In this document: positions 27,764-35,006 of the stretch, piece after piece | How the letters are laid out: every line of letters begins with the position of its first letter | How positions within the stretch are numbered: position 1 is the stretch's first letter | From: JANQOH01 sp965201115 | GTDB lineage: Bacteria; Pseudomonadota; Alphaproteobacteria; UBA7887 | Assembly (NCBI GenBank): GCA_965201115.1 | Contig: OZ241745.1 | Span: 682,001-746,000, forward strand | Length of the DNA stretch: 64,000 nucleotides | Reading direction: 5' to 3' | The notes under the pieces: model-generated | Database searches by the model: none | What the model was told of the DNA's origin: nothing | Seen by the model: the letters and a program-made list of their open reading frames with translations, nothing else | Program-made: the position numbers and the translations under genes

Positions 27764-28365
27764 GCGCGGGCAACGAACGCTCCCACCGGCCCGGTCATCC
27801 ACGGCGGCATGAACGCGCGCGCGGCGGCCAGTTCGGCCTTGCGCGCGGCGGGGAGTTTGCCGTCGAGTCTGCGTTCGAGCGCCGCCAGACCGCCCTCGGC
27901 TTCGAGTGGACCGAGCCAAGCCAGCGCCCGGACTACGGCGCCCGCGAAGCCCTTGGGGGCGACAAGCTGCCAGCGCGGCGCGCGGCGCCATCGTACTTCC
28001 TGCCGGTTGAAAAACAGCCGGCGATCGGGGCCTGACGTCAGATAAACGCGGCGTATCGGTACTTGGGTAATCATGCCGAGCATGTTGGCGCACCAGCCGC
28101 CCGACGGCGCGACGGTCACGCCCCACATTTCCGCAAGCGCTTCGACCGCCCTGTCGACCGACAGGCAGGGACCGAACCGGGTTTCGACCGGACGCATGTA
28201 CACGCCGCGGCATAAGCGATACAGGCGCCCGTCGCGCGCAAGGCGCGCCAACGCCCGGCGGATGGCGGGCGCCTCGCCGAAGGCGCGGAAGTCCCCCGCG
28301 CGCAGCGGCGCGGCTTCCGGCAGCGCCTTGGCGCGTTCCACGATGCGTTGCGTCAGGCTCGGCAT
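27760..28365 (-). CDS. AbiEi-like antitoxin (DUF6088 family)
   Basis: 201 residues from ATG 28365 (ATG 28389 also possible). An N-terminal winged-helix segment (IRRALARLARDGRLYRLCRGVYMRP) is followed by the conserved PSGGWCANMLGMITQVP and VYLTSGPDRRLFFNRQEV. This pattern belongs to DUF6088/AbiEi-type antitoxins of type IV toxin-antitoxin systems, which repress their own promoter and neutralise an AbiEii nucleotidyltransferase. Only a remnant of such a toxin is left downstream, so this is an orphan antitoxin. Confidence 0.78.
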   Translation of the reverse strand: MPSLTQRIVERAKALPEAAPLRAGDFRAFGEAPAIRRALARLARDGRLYRLCRGVYMRPVETRFGPCLSVDRAVEALAEMWGVTVAPSGGWCANMLGMITQVPIRRVYLTSGPDRRLFFNRQEVRWRRAPRWQLVAPKGFAGAVVRALAWLGPLEAEGGLAALERRLDGKLPAARKAELAAARAFMPPWMTGPVGAFVARA

Positions 28366-28594
28366 GGCTCGATCCGCTCGCTGTTCCACGGTCCGTTATC
28401 GCGAGAACGCGATGTCGGCAGGGAAGGCGCGCCCGCCCCGGGCCCGGCGGATCCCCGCAATGCCCCGCAACTGCCCCCCGGAACCGCCGGGCCCGACCGC
28501 CCCGCGACCGCCGAAGCCCCGCCGCCATACGGATGCGCCCGCCCACAAGCGCGCGCCCCAACCGCCGCCGCCCCGCCCGCCCCGAATAACCGAA

Positions 28595-29124
28595 ACGGCA
28601 GCAATGCTGAACGCCTGTACCGAAACGCCAACCCCGCCGAAGGCGGGGCCCGGGACCGCGGGCATCCTGCCCGCACGTTTCCGCGCGGCGCGATGTCGGC
28701 AGGGAAGGCGCGAACGTCCCGGTTGCGAGGGCGCGCTCGCGCCGCCCCCGCCTGCCCCGAACAGCCGAAACGGCAGCAATGCCGAGCGCTTGTACCGAAA
28801 TGCTTACCCCGCCGAAGGCGGGGCCTGGGTGCGCGGGCGTCCCGCCCGCACGTTCCCGCAAGGCGCGATCTCGGCAGGGAAGGCGCGCCCGCCCGCCTTG
28901 GGCCCGGCGGATCCCCGCAATGCCCCGCAACCGCCGGGCGCAAACGTCCCGCGACTGCCGAAACCCCGCCGCCATACGGATGATCCCGCCCACAAGCGCG
29001 CCCCCCAACCGCCGCCGCCCCGCCCGCCCCGAACGGGCGAAACGGCGGCAAGCCGAGCGTCTGTACCGAAATGCTTGCCCCGCCGAAGACGGGGCCCGGG
29101 ACCGCGGGCATCCTGCCCGCACGT
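28595..29124. repeat. repeat-rich intergenic region with three REP-like units
   Basis: The 860 bp between the antitoxin and 29253 hold no gene. They contain three units, each with GAAACGGC-type and CTGTACCGAAA-type sequence followed by the palindrome pair (at 28632-28678, 28807-28853 and 29078-29124) and a tail GTCGGCAGGGAAGGCGCG. The unit differs from the 23.2 kb one outside the palindromes. Confidence 0.75.
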
Positions 29125-29252
29125 CTCCGCCGCCCCGATTCCCCCCGGGGCACGGCCCCCCGGCCGACCGAAAAACTCCCGCCCGCACCGCTTGCGCGGC
29201 GGGAACGATAGCGATACAATACGCTCAACGCCGTGGCGCGGGAGGGCCGGCG

Positions 29253-29400
29253 ATGGATGCGAACCCCATACTCAACGGCCCTTGGGACGAGCCCTCGAGG
29301 CACTGGAAGCTCGACGAATACTTCAAGCAGACCGCCGAGATTGCCGGCGGGCGGCGCGCCAGCGGGGCGTATCTCAGCGTGCCGGCGCCCAGGCGCGGCC
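29253..29400 (+). pseudogene. 5' fragment of a second type III-like helicase/restriction gene
   Basis: From ATG 29253 about 48 residues (NPILNGPWDEPSRHWKL ... AGGRRASGAYLSVPAPRR) match the N-terminus of the intact Res protein at 30205-33354 (EPILNSPFEEPRAHWRI ... RAGRRMAAYVYRPP). Similarity ends near 29400, where transposase sequence begins soon after in another frame. Confidence 0.65.
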
Positions 29401-29479
29401 CGCGCCCGAAAGGCGACTGCGCCCGCATGGCGCCGCACCCGGGCATCAACGCGATTCGCGGGCATGTGGGCGCGCGGCG

Positions 29480-29805
29480 CCGGTGCCGCGGTCGTCATGC
29501 CCACGGCGAACACCGAGGCGGTGCAACACCGCATCGATGAGATTGCGCGCATCGTCCGCCCCGGCGCTCATGCCATCCTCCTGTTCGACGGCGCCGCTTG
29601 GCACACCGCCGACGCGCTCGAACTCAACCCGGTCGAGAACGTCTGGCAATATCTGCGCCAGACGCGGCTATCCAACCGCGTCTTCGAGAGCTACGGCGAC
29701 ATTGTCGACGCTGCCTGCGACGCTTGGAACCGCCTGATCGCCATGCCGGAGAAAATCGCATCCATCGGCACGCGAAAATGGGCACAGAAAGGTCAACATC
29801 AATAG
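29480..29805 (+). pseudogene. IS630-family transposase 3' remnant
   Basis: About 108 residues correspond to the C-terminal half of an IS630 transposase: MPTANTEAVQHRIDEIAR, AHAILLFDGAAWHTAD, then LNPVENVWQYLRQ and ASIGTRKWAQKGQ. The stretch normally between DGAGWH and ELNPVENVW (the PPYSP part) is missing, so it has an internal deletion as well as a lost 5' half. Confidence 0.8.
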
Positions 29806-29858
29806 CCGTTGGTATTATTCATCCCTTCCGGCGGCACTGCGAAGCGCAAATCGACCTG

Positions 29859-30224
29859 ATGTCCGATATGTTCGAACGTACACGCCGCCCGCACTACCGT
29901 TTGCGCACAGCCGATGCGGTTGTCGTTTCCGACAACGAGCAGGCGGAGGAGTGGCCGCAATTTCGGTTTTCGCATCCGCCGCGCGGCGAGCCGGATGCCG
30001 ATATCGACCTGCGGTATCGGCTGGAGCGCTTTCGAAGAGAAGAGATAAATGTCGACATCCGAATACGCAACCTGCTGGCGTCCGGCGAATCCGTGTGGGA
30101 GTTTCGGGAATCGCTGAGCGGTTTCGAAGAATCGTATAGCGGCCGCAATGTGGAGGAACTCAAGAGTATATTCGACGACCTCTTGCGCGCCGTCATGAAG
30201 GCGCTCAGTCGGCGGGCCTCGTAA
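29859..30224 (+). CDS. hypothetical protein, 121 aa
   Basis: It begins MSDMFERTRRPHYRLRTADA. It is hydrophilic and strongly charged, with an EEINVDIRIRNLL segment and an acidic helical C-terminus (VEELKSIFDDLLRAVMKAL). No family recognised. Its last 20 bp overlap the 3' end of res on the other strand. Less GC-rich than the neighbours. It lies between an IS630 remnant and the type III-like operon, so it may be a passenger of the island or a fragment. Confidence 0.45.
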   Translation: MSDMFERTRRPHYRLRTADAVVVSDNEQAEEWPQFRFSHPPRGEPDADIDLRYRLERFRREEINVDIRIRNLLASGESVWEFRESLSGFEESYSGRNVEELKSIFDDLLRAVMKALSRRAS

Positions 30225-33200
30225 ACCGCGGAAGGGGCGCGGTTGCGGCCTTGCGGACGATGTCGGCGACCGCGGCGGGGTCGCGGGCGATGCGGTAGGC
30301 CCATGCGCCGAAGCCGCCCTCGGCGTTCACCGCGTCGGTCCAGCGCGCCGCGGCGGCCGCCTTTACCTGTTCCCGAAGGTCGAAACCCTTGGTTTCCAGG
30401 ATCAGATGGCGCTCGTCGGGCGTGTCGAGGCGGATTATGAAATCGGGTTCGTAGTCGTGGCGCTCGCCGTTGTCGAGCCAGGGGATCGCGAAGCCGAGGC
30501 CGGCGTTCTTGACGAACGCTCGCACGCAATCGTGCGTATCGAGCCGGTATGCGGCGGATTGTTCCCATTTCGCGGTGTCGGGCGCGACCGCGTTGACGTG
30601 GCTCTTGAGCACGGGACAGGGCTGCCGGCGCGTCAGGAAAGAGACATCCGCCGTCGAGCCCGGGCCGCGTCCGCGTTCGTAGAGCGGCAGCTCCGGGCGT
30701 TCCCCCGCCGCATCGCCGGGCCGCGCCGCTTCGAGTATTCGCTCGAACATCCAGCCGTACCAGGGGGAGAGGAACGCATCGACCGGGACCGCGGGGTGTT
30801 TGGGCGTTACCTTCTCCTTCAGGTAGCGCACCGCGATGGCGGCGAATTGCGGGAACAGAGCGTGCGGCGGGGCGAGGCAGCCGGGCCGGGCGCAATATGC
30901 GGCAGTCACTTCGCGCGCCAGGTCGAACGCCAGCGCCTGCGCGCGATGGCCTTCGCGGTAGGGGTTCAGGGTCACGGTTTCGAGCCGGCCCGGGCCGGCC
31001 AGCGATGGCCGGCCGGTAGCGCCGGGGAGGCCGGCCTTGAGCTCCGCTTCGGGCGGGATGTGCCCGGGGTCGAGGACAAGCGGCGCGATCGCATCCCAAT
31101 CGACCGTCACGCGGCGCCGGATACGCTGCGCGTAGCCCTCGACGCGGGGGAAGCGGATCTCGAGTTCCGCGCGTTCCGGCAACGCATGAATCGTCCATGT
31201 CTTGCGGGGCGCCGGCGCGCCGTCGCCGGGGTTTTCCTTGAGCGGCACGATCTCGAACGGAACGCCGAATATCTTCGCCACTTCCTCGGAGAGTCTGCCG
31301 TCGTCCCCCGCCTCGTAGTTCGTGCGGCGCAGGGCGCGCCCCACCACCTGTTCGCAGAGCAGTTGCGACATGAACGGGCGCAGCCCCACGATATGCGTGA
31401 CCGTGTTGCAGTCCCATCCCTCGGTGAGCATGCCGACGCTCACGATGCAGCGGACGTCGCGGCCGGGCGGGTGCGCGGGCCGTCCGAGTTTTTCCGCCAG
31501 CGCCTCGAACCCCGCGGGGCGCATGGCGCGCCCCTGGCCGTCGCGCGGCCAGTCGGTTTTGCCCACCGTGTCGAGCGTGACGCGCATCCAGCGGTCTTCG
31601 TCGGTTTTCGCCTGTCCGCTGTCGGATTCGCGCACGACTTTCGAGTCCACGCGGATGGTGCGCGCCGCGCCGCCGGCGTTGCGCAGCCCGTCGATCCGCG
31701 CAGGCGGGATGCCCACCGGCGCCTTGTCTTCCGCCAGCCATTCGTACACTGTCCTGGCGAGCGCGGTGTTCTTGCACACGACGATGAAGACGGGCGGGCG
31801 GGGGTCGTTTCCGCGCCGCGCCCATTCCGTCCGCAGCTCTTCCCACAATCCGGCCAGCATGGCGACGGGGACGTGCGCGTATTTGAGGATGGCGGCGGGT
31901 TTCGCCTCGCCGCGCCGCCCGCCGCGTTCGGCCGGCGTGAGTTTCGGCAATATCCAGCGCCATATGTTGAAATATCCCGGAACGGACGCGCCCGACGAGT
32001 CGCGCACCGCGAGCTGCGGTATCTTGACCAGCCCGGACTCGATGGCGTCGATGAGGCCGAAATCGCTCACCGTCCACGGGAAGGGGCGGTTGGCGTCCTG
32101 CCCTACCCGTCCCAGATAATAGGGCGTGGCGGAGAGATCGACGCACATGTTTATCCCGCGATGCCGGTGGATGCGGTCGAGACCGTCGATCCAGACCGTC
32201 GCCTCGCGGTAGAAATCCTCGCCGCCGTCCTTTTCGCCGAACACTTCGTCTTCGTCGGCGTCCGGCTCCGCGCCGCGAATGCGGTATGCGTGGTGGGCTT
32301 CGTCGTTCATGACGAGGATATTGCGCTTGCCGCCGATCTCGCGGCCGAGCACGCGCCCCGCCAGCGCCGCGTCGCTTTCTGCGTACCGCACGGACTCGAT
32401 CGAAACCGATTTGAGGTTCCCCTGCTTGTCGGTCTTTTTCTCGAGAATTTCGATCAGGCCGAGCGCCGCCTGCCGTTCGAGGTCGGCGGGCGTCAGGTAG
32501 CGCGCGCCGCGGATCGTTCCGGATTTCGCGCCGATGCGCACGGTTTCGCGGGCGCGTATCTCCCGCCCGGCGCGGAGCACCTTGCCCGTCTGCCCCGCGG
32601 CCTGGGCCGTTTTCGGCTCGAAGACATGCCAGTTGACCACCAGAACATGCCCTTGCGCGAGTTGCGGCATGAAGTGCGGCGGAACCAGGTCGCGCGCGCG
32701 GTACAGGCTCGCCTCGCCGCCTTGCGGCTTGAGCTCCTCCAGCCGGCTCCGGATGGTGACGTTCGGGCAGACGATCAGCACGGCGTCGGAATAGCGCGCG
32801 TTTCGGCGGTCGTTTATCTTGTTGAGGATGCTCCACGCCGCGATCATGCCCATCACGGTGGTCTTGCCGGTTCCGGTGGCCATCTTGCACGCCAGCCGGC
32901 GGAAGGCGCGCGCGCCCGCCGCTTTCGCCTCCGCGCCGGGTTCGTCGGCGGGGATGTCGATACCGTGCAGGAAATCGGCGCGCGCCTCGGCGAGGAAGAT
33001 AATCGTCTCCGCCGCCTCGAGTTGCGCGAAAAACAGGCGGTGCGCGCGCCTCTCGCGCCGCCAGTAGCGCAGGAGCTCCATGGTGGTGCGGGTGACGCCG
33101 CCTTCGCCGCGCAGCGCCAGCGGCCGCCACTTGGCGAGCGCGGCGCGGACGCGGCTTACCAGTTTCAGCTCGATGGTAATCCCGGCGCCCTGGCGGTCTT

Positions 33201-33354
33201 CCGCCGTCTCGCGTCCGGGCGGGCGATAGACATACGCGGCCATGCGCCGCCCGGCCCGGCGCTCCGGCGGGTCGAGCTCCGAAATCCGCCAATGCGCCCG
33301 CGGCTCCTCGAACGGCGAGTTCAGGATCGGCTCCGGAACCTCGTGCGCGTTCAC
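30205..33354 (-). CDS. type III-like restriction subunit (SF2 helicase)
   Basis: 1049 residues. N-terminal EPILNSPFEEPRAHW is followed by the SF2 helicase core: Walker A MATGTGKTTVMGM (158-170) and DEAH box VMNDEAHHAYR (about 365). Helicase motif VI-like QVVGRALRR follows at about 710. The C-terminal region (FAIPWLDNGERHDYEPDFIIR ... LILETKG, about 960-1005) carries a PD-(D/E)xK-type nuclease pattern. It is predicted to translocate on or scan DNA and cut unmethylated sites together with the Mod protein. The GTG start overlaps the ATPase gene stop (GTGA). Third gene of mod-ATPase-res. Confidence 0.87.
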   Translation of the reverse strand: MNAHEVPEPILNSPFEEPRAHWRISELDPPERRAGRRMAAYVYRPPGRETAEDRQGAGITIELKLVSRVRAALAKWRPLALRGEGGVTRTTMELLRYWRRERRAHRLFFAQLEAAETIIFLAEARADFLHGIDIPADEPGAEAKAAGARAFRRLACKMATGTGKTTVMGMIAAWSILNKINDRRNARYSDAVLIVCPNVTIRSRLEELKPQGGEASLYRARDLVPPHFMPQLAQGHVLVVNWHVFEPKTAQAAGQTGKVLRAGREIRARETVRIGAKSGTIRGARYLTPADLERQAALGLIEILEKKTDKQGNLKSVSIESVRYAESDAALAGRVLGREIGGKRNILVMNDEAHHAYRIRGAEPDADEDEVFGEKDGGEDFYREATVWIDGLDRIHRHRGINMCVDLSATPYYLGRVGQDANRPFPWTVSDFGLIDAIESGLVKIPQLAVRDSSGASVPGYFNIWRWILPKLTPAERGGRRGEAKPAAILKYAHVPVAMLAGLWEELRTEWARRGNDPRPPVFIVVCKNTALARTVYEWLAEDKAPVGIPPARIDGLRNAGGAARTIRVDSKVVRESDSGQAKTDEDRWMRVTLDTVGKTDWPRDGQGRAMRPAGFEALAEKLGRPAHPPGRDVRCIVSVGMLTEGWDCNTVTHIVGLRPFMSQLLCEQVVGRALRRTNYEAGDDGRLSEEVAKIFGVPFEIVPLKENPGDGAPAPRKTWTIHALPERAELEIRFPRVEGYAQRIRRRVTVDWDAIAPLVLDPGHIPPEAELKAGLPGATGRPSLAGPGRLETVTLNPYREGHRAQALAFDLAREVTAAYCARPGCLAPPHALFPQFAAIAVRYLKEKVTPKHPAVPVDAFLSPWYGWMFERILEAARPGDAAGERPELPLYERGRGPGSTADVSFLTRRQPCPVLKSHVNAVAPDTAKWEQSAAYRLDTHDCVRAFVKNAGLGFAIPWLDNGERHDYEPDFIIRLDTPDERHLILETKGFDLREQVKAAAAARWTDAVNAEGGFGAWAYRIARDPAAVADIVRKAATAPLPRFTRPAD

Positions 33355-35006
33355 GGCTCGACCCCGAACGCACGGCAGATGGCGTCGAGCTTCTCGGTAA
33401 CCTCAGGGTGTATTTCCTCCGGAAGCATCAGGGCGGCGATCTCGTGGTAGCGCGTGTAGGGCAAATCGTGGATTCCGGCGGCCGCGAGCAGCGGCGGCAG
33501 AATATCCGTGCGCGCCTTGGTTCCGTTAAAGAATGCGTGATCGCCGAGCGGGTCGTTTACCGCCGCAGGCGGGAATTCGCCGCGCCAATACGCGCGCATG
33601 GCGTCCACGTGCGGCTGCGCGGCGGCAGGTCCCGCCGCTGTCCGGACATACCTCTCCAGCGCATCCGGGTGGAGAAGATAGCTCTCGATTTCGTAGCGCC
33701 GCCACCGCAGGCGTTGCATGCCGGCGCCGGTGATTTCGCTTTCCGGGGCTTCCGAACGCGCGTCCCTGTCCAGAAGCTCGACCGCCGGAAGCGTGTCGCG
33801 CACCAACCGCAACGCTTCGTAATGCTCGCGCGACCGGATGCCCTGGCCGTGCTCCCGGGCCTGCGCGACGGTCTTCTTCCACATGACCTCGCCTGTCAGC
33901 AGCGGACCCGCGCGGTGGCCGAGCCGGCCGGCCCACGCGCGCAGTATCGCGATGTCGGTGTAGCCTTCCACATAAAAGACGCCGCGCGTTTCCATCGCCA
34001 TCATGACGTCGGTGTTGCTCAACACGCGGAGCGCGCCAATTACGCGGCTGCGCTCAGCGTTGTCGGCGGCCATGCGCGGACGGTCGAGCACGATGCACAG
34101 TTCGCGCGGCTCCACGCTGTCGATCAATACTTCCGAGTGGGTGGCGGCAATGAGCTGCGAACCGCGCCGCATCGCCGCCGCGCGCAATTCGCCGTATATG
34201 GCGTCCTGAAGAATGACGTGCAAATGCGCGTCCGGCTCGTCCAGCAACAGAACGGCGCCCGGCCGCGTTTCGAGAAAGGCGAACAGAAGCAGCGCTTGCT
34301 GAAAACCGCTGCCCGCGCTCGCGATGTCCAACGGCGGAGCGTCCGCGCCGGTCCGATACTCCGCGCGGATATGCGCACCGCCGGTGTACGGCGGCAGGAG
34401 CTCGTAACCGAAAAGCTTGTGCAGGGTTTCGCGAAGGAAATCCCATGCCGCTTGGTCGGCGTTCGCTTCGGCGAGCAGGTTGCGCAAGACCTCGCCCGGG
34501 TGCCCAAGACCCAAGAGCTGTTCGATCTTTGCCGGCTGGTAAACCGGCTCCTCGATGCTTACCCCGGTCATCGCGGGAACGAACACGGTCTTGAGATCGA
34601 GCGTTCGCAATGTCTCCGCGGGCGTATCGGCGTGCGGCCGCACCGAAATCTGCTCGGTGCTGTCGCGGCGAAGCTCTACCGTCACGGACCCGCCCGCGCC
34701 GTATCGGACCTCGATCTCAATCCAATCCCATTTGCCGGATTTTCGATCGGTCCACAGCAGATCGAAGCTCCGCAAAGGAACAGCCGCGAAATCCTGGCGC
34801 GAGATCGGCGCCCAGCGATAGCTCCGGCGCCGGTTGTAATCGTCGAGCGCGCGCCAGCGGCGGAGCGCGAGGTCCCATGCGGCGATCGCCTGAAGCACCG
34901 TCGTTTTCCCGGTGTTGTTCGGGCCGGCCAGAACGACGTGGCCGGGCAGGCGTATTTCCGCGTCGGCGAAGCGCTTGAAGCCGCGGATGCGTATCGAGCG
35001 GATCAC
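33351..35006 (-). CDS. OLD-like AAA ATPase with probable TOPRIM domain
   Basis: 551 residues. It starts IRSIRIRGFKRFADAEI, then Walker A GPNNTGKT (28-35), an ABC-type signature region ASAGSGFQQALLL and Walker B VLLLDEPDAHLH, then ATHSEVLID. The C-terminal half has YVEGYTDIAILRAW and a DRDAR segment, as in TOPRIM domains of OLD-family nucleases. It sits between mod and res with 4-bp overlaps on both sides, so it is an obligate partner in expression. Role inferred: an accessory sensor or nuclease of the restriction system. Start GTG 35006 overlaps the mod stop. Confidence 0.8.
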   Translation of the reverse strand: MIRSIRIRGFKRFADAEIRLPGHVVLAGPNNTGKTTVLQAIAAWDLALRRWRALDDYNRRRSYRWAPISRQDFAAVPLRSFDLLWTDRKSGKWDWIEIEVRYGAGGSVTVELRRDSTEQISVRPHADTPAETLRTLDLKTVFVPAMTGVSIEEPVYQPAKIEQLLGLGHPGEVLRNLLAEANADQAAWDFLRETLHKLFGYELLPPYTGGAHIRAEYRTGADAPPLDIASAGSGFQQALLLFAFLETRPGAVLLLDEPDAHLHVILQDAIYGELRAAAMRRGSQLIAATHSEVLIDSVEPRELCIVLDRPRMAADNAERSRVIGALRVLSNTDVMMAMETRGVFYVEGYTDIAILRAWAGRLGHRAGPLLTGEVMWKKTVAQAREHGQGIRSREHYEALRLVRDTLPAVELLDRDARSEAPESEITGAGMQRLRWRRYEIESYLLHPDALERYVRTAAGPAAAQPHVDAMRAYWRGEFPPAAVNDPLGDHAFFNGTKARTDILPPLLAAAGIHDLPYTRYHEIAALMLPEEIHPEVTEKLDAICRAFGVEP

